Assembly (NCBI GenBank): GCA_029008595.1
Contig: JAQXJH010000112.1
Location: 1 to 41,992 of the forward strand
Length of the DNA stretch: 41,992 nucleotides
Source: Bacillota bacterium
Lineage (GTDB): Bacteria; Bacillota; Clostridia; Oscillospirales; Acutalibacteraceae
Reading direction: 5' to 3'
The notes beneath the pieces were generated by a model. It worked only from the letters and a program-made list of their open reading frames with translations, searched no databases and had not been told where the DNA came from. Numbering within the stretch: position 1 is the first letter of the stretch; every line of letters starts with the position of its first letter. Of this stretch, positions 23,951-33,402 are shown in pieces. Made by a program: the position numbers and the translations under genes.

Positions 23951-24796
23951 TCAATCTTCTGCATGGCCGGAAAAACGGTCGTAATCATCCAAAAAGCTGT
24001 GCTCGCCGGAAGGATCCCGCCAGCCGAGAACCGTTTCCAGATTGACACATTCGGCGCTGTGAAAAATATTGCTGGCCACATTATCGTTTTCCCGTTCCAG
24101 CTGCGCGATCAGCTTTTTGACCGTCTGCCGCTTGGAGCCATCGCTTCCGGCGGCTTCGTTCCGCTCGGAAACACGGCAGGCGCACCGGATGAACGACAGA
24201 TCGTTATAGCGCGCCCAGGCGATAATATCCGCTTCCCGCACCAGGTACAGCGGACGGATCAGCTGCATTCCTTCATAGTGTGCGCTGTGCAGCTTTGGCA
24301 TCATGGTGCGCATTTCGGCGCCGTAAAGCATACTCATGAGCGTTGTTTCGATCACATCGTCAAAATGATGGCCGAGCGCAATTTTATTGCATCCAAGCTC
24401 CTTCGCATGTTTATACAGACAGCCGCGCCGCATCCGCGCACAGAGATAGCACGGCGATTTTTCCGATCCGCCGATCACCTCAAAAATGCGGGCGGAAAAC
24501 GACGTCAGCGGCAAACCGAGAATCGCGGCATTTTCGGCCACCTGCCGCGCGTTTTCCTCGCGGTAGCCCGGATCCATCGCCAGAAAAACCAGTTCAAACG
24601 GCACGTCGGAATAGCGCTGCAGCATCTGCATGCATTTTGCCAGCAGCATGGAATCCTTCCCGCCGGAAATGCAGACGGCGATCTTATCTCCGGGCTGGAT
24701 CATGCTGTAATCCTTCAGCCCGCCGACAAACCGGTTCCAGATCGTTCTGCGGAACTTTTTGCTGATGCTCCGTTCAATTTGCTGACAGCGTTCCAT
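23951..24796 (-). CDS. ttcA: TtcA-like tRNA thiolase (PP-loop ATPase)
   Basis: 281 residues. The PP-loop SGGKDS at 44-49 adenylates the target base. Cys116 and Cys119 (SPCYLCARMRRG) plus a Cys pair at 205/207 (RCACRV) are placed like the [4Fe-4S] ligands of TtcA, which makes 2-thiocytidine-32 in tRNA. GHHFDDVIETTLMS follows at 142-155, as in the family. The C-terminal quarter is rich in charged residues. It is the last gene of the V-ATPase run, 18 nt after subunit D. Some Clostridia carry several PP-loop paralogues with other tRNA or sulfur targets, so the exact substrate is less certain than the family. Confidence 0.8.
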   Translation of the reverse strand: MERCQQIERSISKKFRRTIWNRFVGGLKDYSMIQPGDKIAVCISGGKDSMLLAKCMQMLQRYSDVPFELVFLAMDPGYREENARQVAENAAILGLPLTSFSARIFEVIGGSEKSPCYLCARMRRGCLYKHAKELGCNKIALGHHFDDVIETTLMSMLYGAEMRTMMPKLHSAHYEGMQLIRPLYLVREADIIAWARYNDLSFIRCACRVSERNEAAGSDGSKRQTVKKLIAQLERENDNVASNIFHSAECVNLETVLGWRDPSGEHSFLDDYDRFSGHAED

Positions 24797-24814
24797 CGCG
24801 CTTCCCCTTTTTTC

Positions 24815-25435
24815 TCACGCCTTTGCTCTGTCTTTTTGCTTTTTGATGATCTTCATGCGGGAGAATTCCTCGCGGTCTTTTTCATCCAGAGCGTCCGTAA
24901 TGGTCTTGACCGTTTCCTCAAAACGCGGAATAATGATATTGCGCAGAGCGTTGGCACGCTTCTGCGTTTTTTTGATGGCGTCTGCGAGACGGTAGACGCT
25001 GTTTTCCACGCTCGCCAGCGACGCCGTCAGCCGTTTTACCTGACCGAATTTGAGATATGCTTCGTCCAGCGCGGCATTGGAAGAAGAAAGCCCGAACGGG
25101 ATCCCTTCTTCCGTTTCCTCCAGCGTAACGGTCGGGATCTCGACCCCCATGACGCTGCGGAAGGAGATCGAAAGATGATTGTCGATCGGCACCGTCTGCG
25201 CAAGCTCTTCGCAGATACCGAGCGTAATATTCGCCTGCTGAAGCGCTTCGTATGCGTCGTGATACGTGGAGTCGATCTGGCTTTGAATCTCCTGTGCGCG
25301 GCCGATCAGCAGCATCATTTCCCGGATCAGGATATTGCGCTTGCGGTCGAGCAGTTCGTAGCCGACGCGCGCCAGTTCCAGCGATTTTTTGGTTGCGATC
25401 AGATTTCCTTTGGTCGGCACCGTCTGTGCAGCCAT
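24815..25435 (-). CDS. atpD: V-type ATPase subunit D (central stalk)
   Basis: 206 residues, beginning MAAQTVPTKGNLIATKKSLELA with GGGAGGGAG upstream. This is the long antiparallel coiled coil that forms the rotor shaft inside the A3B3 head. The conserved N-terminal PTKGNL and C-terminal RRANALRNI-type segment (KRANALRNIIIPRFEETV) are both present. It ends in the usual basic tail. It lies 48 nt after subunit B and is the last structural gene of the ATPase operon. Confidence 0.95.
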   Translation of the reverse strand: MAAQTVPTKGNLIATKKSLELARVGYELLDRKRNILIREMMLLIGRAQEIQSQIDSTYHDAYEALQQANITLGICEELAQTVPIDNHLSISFRSVMGVEIPTVTLEETEEGIPFGLSSSNAALDEAYLKFGQVKRLTASLASVENSVYRLADAIKKTQKRANALRNIIIPRFEETVKTITDALDEKDREEFSRMKIIKKQKDRAKA

Positions 25436-25483
25436 CGGTTCTCCCTCCCTTCTCCGGATCACAATCAGACAGATTCCGGGTTG

Positions 25484-26956
25484 TTACGTTTCCGGCACCG
25501 CAGAAACCGGCCCGGGCTGTGCTTCCTGAACCAGCTGCTCCGTTTCCAGCAGCTGCGCGGAAGAATCGGTTTTCTTTTCCTCTGCCGGACGGTAATGCTC
25601 ATTGAGCAGCGCATCGTCCACACGGTCCAGTTCACTGCGCGGCAGTGTGGAAAGCAGCTGCCAGCCAAGGTCGAGGCTTTCGTCGATCGTGCGTGCTTCG
25701 TTGACACGCTGCGTCAAAAAGCGGCTTTCAAACAGACGGCCGAATTCCAGATATTTCTGATCGATCGGGGAAAGCTCTTCCTCACCGATCACCGAAGCCA
25801 GCGAACGGGCGTCCTGCACCTTTGCGTACGATGCGAACAGCTGGTTTGCCAGCGCGGCATGATCGGAACGGGTATAGCCTTCGCCGATGCCGTCCTTCAT
25901 CAGGCGGGAAAGCGACGGCAGAACCGAAACCGGCGGATAAACGCCGGAACTGTCCAGCCCACGATCGAGCACGATCTGTCCTTCGGTGATATATCCCGTC
26001 AGATCGGGAACAGGATGCGTGATATCGTCGTTCGGCATCGTCAGGATCGGGATCTGCGTTACGGAGCCTTTGCTGCCTTTGATCATACCGGCACGCTCAT
26101 ACAGCGAGGCCAGATCGGAATAGAGATACCCCGGATAGCCCTTCCGGCCGGGGATCTCACCCTTGGAGGACGAGAATTCCCGCAGAGCCTCCGCATAAGA
26201 CGTCATATCGGTCATGATGACCAGAATATGCATGCCAAGCTCAAAGGCGAGGTATTCGGCCGCGGTCAGCGCACAGCGCGGCGTCAGAGTGCGCTCAATG
26301 ATCGGGTCGTTGGAAAGGTTCAGGAACATGGTCACCTTCTGCAGAACACCGGATTCATCAAAGGAACGGCGGAAGTAATCGGCAACGTCGTTTTTAACGC
26401 CCATTGCGGCGAAAACGACCGCAAATTCTGCGCCCTCGTCTTCGGCGATTCTGGCCTGCCGCACGATCTGCACGGCAAGCTCGTTGTGCTTCATGCCGGA
26501 TCCGGAAAAGATCGGCAGCTTCTGCCCGCGGATCAGCGTCATCAGCACATCGATGCTCGAGATGCCGGTGCTGATGTAGTTTTTGGGGTAGACCCGCGAA
26601 ACGGGGTTGATCGCAGCCCCGTTGATGTTGCGGAATTCATCCGGAAAAATATCGCCCAGCCCGTCGATCGGCCGGCCGGCGCCGTCAAACACACGGCCGA
26701 GAATTTCCGGAGAAAGCGGGATCTCCATGGGACGGCCGCGCAGACGGGTCCGCGTGTTTTCCAGCGAGATGCCGCGCGTTCCTTCGAACACCTGTACCAC
26801 CGCGCGCCTGCCGTCCAGCTGCACGATCCGCCCTGTGCGGCAGGATCCGTCGTCCAGCCGGATATCCACAACCTCTTCATACGAAGCGTTTTCCACGTCA
26901 TCCAGCACGATCAGCGAGCCGCTGATCTCGTTGACGCCAATATAATCAAGAATCAT
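25484..26956 (-). CDS. atpB: V-type ATPase subunit B (regulatory, non-catalytic)
   Basis: 490 residues. The alpha/beta-type fold of the non-catalytic subunit carries [15 protein letters not shown] in place of a Walker A loop, as expected for [23 protein letters not shown] and [19 protein letters not shown] are hallmark stretches. Alternates with A in the head. Start chosen at the second ATG (26956), because [13 protein letters not shown] aligns with the usual N-terminus; the first ATG (26968) is too close to the AAAGGA. A Glu/Gln-rich tail extends some 30 residues beyond the conserved part. It follows subunit A after 36 nt. Confidence 0.95.
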   Translation of the reverse strand: MILDYIGVNEISGSLIVLDDVENASYEEVVDIRLDDGSCRTGRIVQLDGRRAVVQVFEGTRGISLENTRTRLRGRPMEIPLSPEILGRVFDGAGRPIDGLGDIFPDEFRNINGAAINPVSRVYPKNYISTGISSIDVLMTLIRGQKLPIFSGSGMKHNELAVQIVRQARIAEDEGAEFAVVFAAMGVKNDVADYFRRSFDESGVLQKVTMFLNLSNDPIIERTLTPRCALTAAEYLAFELGMHILVIMTDMTSYAEALREFSSSKGEIPGRKGYPGYLYSDLASLYERAGMIKGSKGSVTQIPILTMPNDDITHPVPDLTGYITEGQIVLDRGLDSSGVYPPVSVLPSLSRLMKDGIGEGYTRSDHAALANQLFASYAKVQDARSLASVIGEEELSPIDQKYLEFGRLFESRFLTQRVNEARTIDESLDLGWQLLSTLPRSELDRVDDALLNEHYRPAEEKKTDSSAQLLETEQLVQEAQPGPVSAVPET

Positions 26957-26992
26957 TCTTCGGATCATTCCTTTCCGGTTCGATTCGCCGGG

Positions 26993-28768
26993 TCAGACGG
27001 GCGCTCCGCCGGCGCTGAGCAGTTCCGCAACCACCTTATCGATTTCCTTTTTATAATCCTCAAACAGCTCCGGCCGGTTGTTCGGAATATCATATTTGAT
27101 TTTGACCAGCTTTTCGAACAGTCCGCGGGAGGTCAGGGCCGAAAGCGGGATCGACGCGGCAACCACCCGGCGGCATCCGTCATAAAGATAGAGAATGATC
27201 TCCATCATTTTTTTCTGCTTTTCCAGCGGAACGTAGGTATCTTCGGCATGGAAGGCATTCTGCTGCAGGAACCCGACGCGGATGACCCGCGCGATCTCGA
27301 TGACGAGCTTCTGATCGTCCGGCAGAACGTCGGCCCCGATCAGCTTGACGATCTCCATCAGCTTATTCTCTTCCTGCAGGATCCTGCTGAGCTTTTTCCG
27401 GGATTTGATGAATTCGCGGCCGAGATGTTCTTCATACCATGGATCAAGGTCGGTGAAATATTCGCTGTAGCTGGTCATCCAGTTGATGGCCGGGTAATGG
27501 CGTGCATAGGCCAGCGCTTTGTCCAGCGCCCAGAAGCAGCGGGTAAAGCGCTTGGTATTCTGTGTGACAGGCTCGGAAAAATCGGAACCCTGCGGCGAAA
27601 CGGCGCCAATGATGGTCACGGAGCCTTCGGAACCGGCCAGCGTCTGCACCATTCCCGCCCGCTCATAAAATTCCGAAAGACGCGACGGAAGATAGGCCGG
27701 AAAACCCTCTTCGGCGGGCATTTCCTCCAGACGGCCGGAAATTTCACGCAGGGCCTCTGCCCAGCGCGAGGTGGAATCCGCCATGATCGCAACATGATAC
27801 CCCATGTCGCGGTAATATTCCGCCAGTGTGATACCGGTATAGATCGATGCTTCGCGCGCGGCGACCGGCATATTGGAGGTGTTGGCGATCAGCACCGTTC
27901 TGTCGGTCAGCGGCCGCCCGGATTTCGGGTCGATCAGACCGGAAAACTCCTCCAGAACCTGAGACATGTCGTTGCCGCGTTCCCCGCAGCCGACGTAGAC
28001 GATGATATCGGCGTCGCACCATTTGGCAAGCTGGTGCTGCGTCATGGTTTTTCCTGTGCCGAAGCCGCCCGGGATCGCCGCCGTTCCGCCCTTGGAAATC
28101 GGGAAGAAGGTGTCGATCACGCGCTGGCCGGTGACCAGGGGAACCGTCGCCTGCCGCCGCTGCCCGACCGGGCGTGGAACACGGATGGGCCATTTCTGGC
28201 AGAGCGTCAGCGGATGCTCCCTGCCTTTTTCATCGGTGAGCACTGCGACAGTATCGTTGAGCGCATATTCGCCGTCGGGCCGAACGTCCGTTACTGTTCC
28301 GCTCACACCGGGCGGAACAAGCAGCTTGTGGCGGATCAGCGGGGTTTCGGGGCATTCCGCATAGATCATTCCGCCGCTGAGCCTCTCGCCCTGCCTGACG
28401 CAGAGCGTTACGCTCCACTTCTTTTCTTCGTCCAGCGGCGCGATTGCCATCCCGCGGCCGATAAATGCGCCGCTCTGCGATTCGATCGTCTTCAGCGGGC
28501 GTTCGATGCCGTCAAAAATATTGCTGAGGATCCCGGGGCCGAGCGTGACCGTCATCTGGCTCCCGCTGCCCTCCACCGGTTCGCCGGGCCGCAGACCGGT
28601 GGTTTCCTCATACACCTGAATCGTCGTCACCTGATCGGTAATTCCGATCACCTCGCCGATCAGCCGCGCTTTTCCGACATAGACCATCTCCATCATGGAG
28701 AAGGATTTTGTGTCGCGCACGGTGACGACCGGGCCGTTGACGCCGAAAATCATATCTTTATTTTCCAT
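26993..28768 (-). CDS. atpA: V-type ATPase subunit A (catalytic)
   Basis: 591 residues. Walker A GGFGTGKT lies at 234-241, the catalytic GERGN at 262-266, and the STSRWAEALREISGRLEEMPAEEG-type region is present in full (the usual arginine and phosphate contacts). The large non-homologous insertion of V-type A subunits (about residues 110-200) is also present. It drives either ATP synthesis or ion pumping. Start ATG 28768 (MENKDMIFGVNGPVV); a GTG two codons earlier is possible. It lies between subunit E (75 nt upstream) and subunit B. Confidence 0.97.
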   Translation of the reverse strand: MENKDMIFGVNGPVVTVRDTKSFSMMEMVYVGKARLIGEVIGITDQVTTIQVYEETTGLRPGEPVEGSGSQMTVTLGPGILSNIFDGIERPLKTIESQSGAFIGRGMAIAPLDEEKKWSVTLCVRQGERLSGGMIYAECPETPLIRHKLLVPPGVSGTVTDVRPDGEYALNDTVAVLTDEKGREHPLTLCQKWPIRVPRPVGQRRQATVPLVTGQRVIDTFFPISKGGTAAIPGGFGTGKTMTQHQLAKWCDADIIVYVGCGERGNDMSQVLEEFSGLIDPKSGRPLTDRTVLIANTSNMPVAAREASIYTGITLAEYYRDMGYHVAIMADSTSRWAEALREISGRLEEMPAEEGFPAYLPSRLSEFYERAGMVQTLAGSEGSVTIIGAVSPQGSDFSEPVTQNTKRFTRCFWALDKALAYARHYPAINWMTSYSEYFTDLDPWYEEHLGREFIKSRKKLSRILQEENKLMEIVKLIGADVLPDDQKLVIEIARVIRVGFLQQNAFHAEDTYVPLEKQKKMMEIILYLYDGCRRVVAASIPLSALTSRGLFEKLVKIKYDIPNNRPELFEDYKKEIDKVVAELLSAGGAPV

Positions 28769-28843
28769 AAACACGACCAAGCCTTTCCGCTTTTTGGGCA
28801 ATGCCGTTCCGCAGCCGCATTTTTCCGCCGCTTTGCCCCGGCA

Positions 28844-29437
28844 TCAATTGATAGTCAGCCCCGAATTGGCAGCAAACCATGTGCGCTGCGCTTCCAGCCT
28901 GGAATCAAGCGTTTCGTCCGCCACGATCCCGCGGTACCGGCTGACGCCGAGGATCCCTCCCAGACGGATCTCGTCCGAAAATCTGATCTCGCAGTCGCCG
29001 AACACCTCCCGGATGAGCGGAATATACGCTTCGTCCTCCCGGCGGATATACAGCTCGGAGCTGACGTCGGAAAGCACGTTGGACAGCTCCTCTGCAATCG
29101 TTTTCAGAAATTTTTCGTATTCGGGCGTTCGGGTATACTCCTGCAGCCTGCGCGCAACATCGTGAAAAACGCCGTCCACCAGATTGGCCCGGTGAGAGAT
29201 CAACTGCTTTTTAGCTTCCATCTCCCTGCGGGAAATTTCATGACGGATCCTGTTGCGGTTCTGCGCCTTTTCCCGCTCCACCAGCTGCTGCGCGTCGCTG
29301 AGCGCTTCCTTTTCGGCGCGCTCGATTTCCGCGCTGTAATACTGGCGCACCTCGTCGAGGATCTTTTTCCTCTGTTCCTCGGCATAGTCATTGATGGCCT
29401 GCAAAAACTTGCCGACCTTTTCATTTTCGTTGTTCAT
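28844..29437 (-). CDS. atpE: V-type ATPase subunit E (peripheral stalk)
   Basis: 197 residues. The first 90 are a charged long helix (EEQRKKILDEVRQYYSAEIERAEKEA and on) that forms the peripheral stalk coiled coil with subunit H/G. The C-terminal half is the globular E domain, with IRREDEAYIPLIREVFGD and FSDEIRLGGILGVSRYRGIVADETLDSRL. This prevents the head from turning with the rotor. It lies 51 nt after subunit F. Confidence 0.93.
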   Translation of the reverse strand: MNNENEKVGKFLQAINDYAEEQRKKILDEVRQYYSAEIERAEKEALSDAQQLVEREKAQNRNRIRHEISRREMEAKKQLISHRANLVDGVFHDVARRLQEYTRTPEYEKFLKTIAEELSNVLSDVSSELYIRREDEAYIPLIREVFGDCEIRFSDEIRLGGILGVSRYRGIVADETLDSRLEAQRTWFAANSGLTIN

Positions 29438-29488
29438 CGGATCATCCCTTTCCGATCGCTTCCGGAGCCGCTGCCGGCAGCGTCTGCA

Positions 29489-29797
29489 TTATACCTTGAC
29501 GCCGATCGCCTCTCGCACATACCGCGTGATGGAATCCTTTGCGCGGCCGTTGCCGTGGCGGTCGGGGATCTCCACGATCAGCGGACGGCGCCGGTGCAGC
29601 TTGAGGTCATAGACCGTTTCCGGGCAGAGCTTGACCAGCCGTTCCGTCATCAGGATCACGGCGACGTCGTCCAGATCGATCGCCTCCCGAAGCGCGCGGC
29701 GCACCTCGTCCGTTTCATGAACCAGCACGCCGTCGATCCCGGCCAGACGCATGCCGACGATCGTATCCACATTATCACTGATCAGGTAGTAACGCAT
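29489..29797 (-). CDS. atpF: V-type ATPase subunit F (central stalk)
   Basis: 102 residues. The Rossmann-like subunit F of V-type enzymes starts MRYYLISDNVDTIVGMRLAGIDG and has AVILMTERLVKLCPETV in the middle. Its C-terminal helix can insert along subunit D and regulate rotation. It is separated from subunit K by a 64-nt gap holding a hairpin followed by a T run, unlike the other junctions of the operon. Confidence 0.93.
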   Translation of the reverse strand: MRYYLISDNVDTIVGMRLAGIDGVLVHETDEVRRALREAIDLDDVAVILMTERLVKLCPETVYDLKLHRRRPLIVEIPDRHGNGRAKDSITRYVREAIGVKV

Positions 29798-29819
29798 TGC
29801 CTCTTCACCGTCACTTCAC

Positions 29820-29848
29820 AAAAATACCTGCCGGAAACGCACCGGCAG
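29820..29848 (-). terminator. Hairpin with T run between subunit K and subunit F genes
   Basis: On the minus strand, CTGCCGG and CCGGCAG (29842-29848 and 29828-29834) form a 7-bp stem with a 7-nt loop, then GTATTTTTG. It looks like a partial terminator or processing site that would leave more K message than downstream message. Confidence 0.55.
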
Positions 29849-29861
29849 AATGCGCGGCCGG

Positions 29862-30305
29862 TCAGACCTTGTTCAGGATCATGATGGAGATCAGCAGGCC
29901 GTAAATGGCAATTCCTTCGCCCAGCGCGACGAAGATCAGGGATTTACCGAATGCTTTCGGATCCTCGGAGGTTGCGCCGATGGCCGCAGGAGCTGCAGCC
30001 GCAACGGCGATTCCGCCGCCGATGCCGGCCAGACCGGTAACCAGCGCGGCGGCCAGCAGACCGAGACCCTTGGAATTATCTCCGGCCGTCTGCGCGGTCT
30101 CGGAGGTTGAAACAGCGGTATTGTCCGTTTCGGCAGCCTGCGCGGCGAACGGCAGCGCAAAGGAGATCACACAGACAGCCAGAAAGCTCAGAATCTGCAT
30201 CGTGGCGGCCTTGCGCGGGCTTTTTCCGTTCTGAACCATGCGGATAGCATAAATAACCGAAGCGACCAGCAAAGCGACCGGGATGAGCAGCAGTACGTAA
30301 ATCAT
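29862..30305 (-). CDS. atpK: V-type ATPase proteolipid (subunit K / c)
   Basis: 147 residues with four hydrophobic segments: 1-21, 36-57, 80-105 and 120-144. The C-terminal hairpin is the true c-type unit (GLAGIGGGIAVAAAAP, then the SEDP loop and FVALGEGIAIYGLL), with Glu130 as the ion-binding carboxylate and Tyr135 nearby. The glutamine found in the first helix of known Na+ binders is glycine here, so the ion specificity is open. The N-terminal hairpin has no carboxylate and looks unlike c subunits; it ends in a signal-peptidase-like AQAAE and a Thr/Ser-rich linker. GGAGG gives a strong ribosome site, as expected for a ring protein needed in many copies. Confidence 0.92.
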   Translation of the reverse strand: MIYVLLLIPVALLVASVIYAIRMVQNGKSPRKAATMQILSFLAVCVISFALPFAAQAAETDNTAVSTSETAQTAGDNSKGLGLLAAALVTGLAGIGGGIAVAAAAPAAIGATSEDPKAFGKSLIFVALGEGIAIYGLLISIMILNKV

Positions 30306-30335
30306 CGAAATACCTCCAATATTATTTGTTTCTTC

Positions 30336-32276
30336 TTATTTATTTTCCGGCAAGACAGCCGCCTCGCGCGCAGCGCGGAACGGACGGCCGTCGCCTTTGA
30401 AAAACCGGCTGAAAATTTCGTAGAACTCGAGCCGCAGCACCTGAATGCCGACCAGCAGGCCCTCCATTCCCATCACGACGATGTTGCCGATAACGACGAC
30501 CAGCAGATAACCGACGCCGGAGGACATCTCCGCCAGCGTGAACACCACCATCATCATCCCGGCGTGAACGAGAACGAATGCCCCGACACGCAGGAAGGAC
30601 ATGGTATTCGTCACATAGCTGAGCACCGTTTCAAACAGTTCAAAAAAACTCTGCATCAGGAATTCGACCGGCTTTTCGGGCATCCAGTCCGGCTCACGGT
30701 TGACGAGTCTGACCAGCGGTTCGCTGAGGAAAAGCAGCAGCAGCGACACGCAGAGCAGCACGACCAGCACTGTGCCGGGCACCAGGGAAAGACCCATCAG
30801 CATCTGTACCGCAAACAGAACCACCGAGCCGTAAAATACCAGACCGGCCGCGCCGTTTGCACCGAACAGCGCCGACCCGATATTCTTCTGTTTGACACAG
30901 GAATAGATATTGATCAGCATCGCCGTGATCACCAGCGCGCAGCCGATGCCCACCGCGCTGAAAATAATGGTGTTCATCGTACCGGAAGCCGTTACCTCGA
31001 CCGGTTTTTCCGCAAAACCGAGCGCGCGGTACATCGGGTCGAGCACATGCTCAAAGCCGAACACCGAACCGAAGACCAGACCGAACACCGCCGCAGAGAT
31101 CCCGCATGGGATCAGAATGCGGCCAAGCTGCATTTTTTTCAGCCGCCACATCAGCCAGCCAACCAGCGAAAGAACCAGTCCCTGCCCCACATCACCGAAC
31201 ATGATGCCGAACAGCACCGTATACGTAAGAGCGACCAGCGGCGTGGGATCGACCTCGTTATAGCTTGGCAGACCGTACAGATTGACAAAAAATTCAAACG
31301 GTTTGAACAGCTTCGGATTTTTCAGCTTGACCGGGGGCGAATTCCGCAGCAGGCCTTCGGCCTTTTCGGTGGTGTACTCCACGCTGGGGATCGCATCGAG
31401 CTGCGCGAAAAACTCTTTGGTTTCGCTTTCGGGCACCCAGCCGGTCAGAACAAAGTTGTCGCCGTACTGCGCAGCGTACTTTTTTGTTTCGGCGATCAGC
31501 GAAAGGCGTTCCAGCTCCTTTTCCGCACAGAGCGAATTCTGGTATTCCGCCGTGAAATACGCTTCGATCTCATCGTTCAGCGCAGCCAGCTTTGCTTCGG
31601 CTTCGGCCTGCTGTACCTTCAGCTCTTCAATGGCGTGTTCCGGCGTTTCCACCGAGGCCGGCAGCCGGATCCGTTCAAAATACAGACTGGAAAAGATCCG
31701 GTCGACCTCCGCCACATTTTCCAGCGGAGCAAAGTAAACGCCCCAGGAAAATTCCTGCGTGGAGGTTGCGGGAAAGAACAGCACATAGGGATTGTCATTG
31801 TACGCCTTCATCTTTTCCAGACTCTCCCGCGGGAGACGGCCGAAGCGCACTTTGATATATCTGCACTGAAGCATTTCATTGATATCCACGTTCAGGCCGA
31901 CAAAATGATCCAGCTCTTCCACCGACCGCGCGATGGCCTCCTTTTCCTGCAGGAGCGCCTGCTGCCTGCTCCGGAAATCCATCATGGCATTGGCGTAGCG
32001 GTTTGCGTACTCCATCAGATCGGCATCCTCCGGCAGCTGACGGACCGCGCTGCCGGAAAGCGTTTTCCCCGCCAGCGAAACTGCCTCCCGCAGGCGCTGC
32101 AGCGCCGGAGCGTACGGGTTCGGTTCGTTGAGCGTGACAAAGCCCTTTGTGTCAGAAAAAAAAGACAGCGCGTTGTCGGGATGAAAATCGGCCAGCGCCT
32201 CGCAGACGGATACCACCTGATCGAGAACCGTCATTTTGCCGATCATGCTCACGGCACACACTTTGACAACGGACAT
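30336..32276 (-). CDS. atpI: V-type ATPase subunit I (membrane stator, a-type)
   Basis: 646 residues. The cytoplasmic N-terminal half (about 1-340) includes coiled-coil segments that hold the peripheral stalks. The C-terminal half has about seven to eight membrane helices from PTPLVALTYTVLFGIMFGDVGQGL onward, ending near MGMEGLLVGIQVLRLEFYEIFSRFF. The GDVGQG and QVLRLEFYEFFSKF-type motifs, containing the essential arginine-bearing helix that faces the K ring, are diagnostic. It forms the ion half-channels. AAAGGA is 12 nt upstream of ATG 32276. It is followed by K after 30 nt. Confidence 0.95.
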   Translation of the reverse strand: MSVVKVCAVSMIGKMTVLDQVVSVCEALADFHPDNALSFFSDTKGFVTLNEPNPYAPALQRLREAVSLAGKTLSGSAVRQLPEDADLMEYANRYANAMMDFRSRQQALLQEKEAIARSVEELDHFVGLNVDINEMLQCRYIKVRFGRLPRESLEKMKAYNDNPYVLFFPATSTQEFSWGVYFAPLENVAEVDRIFSSLYFERIRLPASVETPEHAIEELKVQQAEAEAKLAALNDEIEAYFTAEYQNSLCAEKELERLSLIAETKKYAAQYGDNFVLTGWVPESETKEFFAQLDAIPSVEYTTEKAEGLLRNSPPVKLKNPKLFKPFEFFVNLYGLPSYNEVDPTPLVALTYTVLFGIMFGDVGQGLVLSLVGWLMWRLKKMQLGRILIPCGISAAVFGLVFGSVFGFEHVLDPMYRALGFAEKPVEVTASGTMNTIIFSAVGIGCALVITAMLINIYSCVKQKNIGSALFGANGAAGLVFYGSVVLFAVQMLMGLSLVPGTVLVVLLCVSLLLLFLSEPLVRLVNREPDWMPEKPVEFLMQSFFELFETVLSYVTNTMSFLRVGAFVLVHAGMMMVVFTLAEMSSGVGYLLVVVIGNIVVMGMEGLLVGIQVLRLEFYEIFSRFFKGDGRPFRAAREAAVLPENK

Positions 32277-32318
32277 TGAGTATCATTCCTTTCTGCCCGG
32301 GCGAACTTGGGCATCCAT

Positions 32319-33365
32319 TTACTGAACCAGCATTTTCCGGATCCTGGCCGGTTCCAACCCGTACCGGATCCCTTCGATGATCGTCGTCAGGTTGGCAAGC
32401 TCCATCTCACACAGAGAAAGATACGCTACCATCACGACCGAAGGATGCACCGAAAAATGCACCTGATGCGCACAGCGGGCATAGCGGAGCTGTTGCAGCG
32501 CATGCTCCAGCGAAATATTCTGATCCTGCTGCGCCGCCAATCCTTTGGCATATACGGTTCCGGCAAGCTGCTGCAGAACCGCATCCGTCGTTTCGGCCTG
32601 CAGCATCTGCGTCAGGCGTTTCGGCGTCAGATGAAACGAAAACGGAAGGATCAGCGAACGGATATAGTCCGGGCTGGCATGATAGAATTCCTTCATGCGC
32701 AGAATTCTGGTAATGTTCAGCACATCGATCAGACCGCCGAACAGCTCGTGCAGATCCTGCCGCGCGGCCCGCGGCGCATGCTTGTCGATCACCTCAAAAA
32801 CATTCCGGTAAAGCCGGCTGTACAGCGCGTGTTCAATGGCAGCGAAATCGGGATACTGCCCCTCCTCCGGACGAAACGGCTTCAAAAGCTTCTGATAGGG
32901 CGTTCCTGTCATCGCCTTGAGGAACTCGTCAAAATTATTTGCCTGCGCCACCTTCTGCGTATCAAAACACAGGTGCGTACCGAAAAAGCTCGGCAGCGTC
33001 AGCAGATATTCGCGGTTTCGCTCGGCACAGAGAAGGCGCAGGCTGTGCAGAATCTGTTCGATCTCGCCTTTTTCTATGATATAGGAGGAAAACTGTTCCC
33101 CGACCGAAAGCTCGTACCGGCACAGCGCCGCATAATCATCAAATACTCTTTTGTGCAGCAGCGCTTCCAGATAACCGCGGTGAACCGAAAGCTCGTTCAC
33201 CGCAGTCAGCTCCGAAGCATAACGCGTGTTCTTTTTCAGATACCCGGCGGCCTCCCCAACGCTGCGGCATTTGAGCAGCGCCGCATAGTCCGGATCGGTC
33301 AGCCGGCGGCCGTACATGGCGCGCGCCTTGGCAAGGATCACATTGGACGACATGGCAGACATCAT
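32319..33365 (-). CDS. atpC: V-type ATPase subunit C (rotor-ring adaptor)
   Basis: 348 residues, all-helical funnel-shaped protein that joins the D/F shaft to the K ring. It begins SSNVILAKARAMYGRRLTDPDY, with repeated helical segments and the ends typical of the vATP-synt_AC39 family (NITRILRMKEFYH and LSLCEMELANLTTIIEGIRYGL). Two adjacent ATGs (33365, 33362) and a third at 33353 could serve as start; AAGGGG lies upstream. It lies between the small H/G gene and subunit I, with a 42-nt gap downstream. Confidence 0.93.
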   Translation of the reverse strand: MMSAMSSNVILAKARAMYGRRLTDPDYAALLKCRSVGEAAGYLKKNTRYASELTAVNELSVHRGYLEALLHKRVFDDYAALCRYELSVGEQFSSYIIEKGEIEQILHSLRLLCAERNREYLLTLPSFFGTHLCFDTQKVAQANNFDEFLKAMTGTPYQKLLKPFRPEEGQYPDFAAIEHALYSRLYRNVFEVIDKHAPRAARQDLHELFGGLIDVLNITRILRMKEFYHASPDYIRSLILPFSFHLTPKRLTQMLQAETTDAVLQQLAGTVYAKGLAAQQDQNISLEHALQQLRYARCAHQVHFSVHPSVVMVAYLSLCEMELANLTTIIEGIRYGLEPARIRKMLVQ

Positions 33366-33402
33366 TGCAGAAAATCATCCCCTTTTCCACCGGAAAAGCA
33401 TT

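Noticed and set aside
23963..29884. A 1,973-codon open frame on the plus strand antisense to ttcA and ATPase subunits D, B, A, E and F.
   Set aside because: It mirrors well-conserved minus-strand genes, has no ribosome site or domain logic, and is rich in His/Arg/Gln/Phe as expected of an antisense frame to GC-rich genes. Long antisense frames are common at this base composition.
30564..32279. A 571-codon plus-strand open frame opposite ATPase subunit I.
   Set aside because: Antisense shadow of a clear V-ATPase gene; composition is non-protein-like (His/Gln/Arg rich, no domains).
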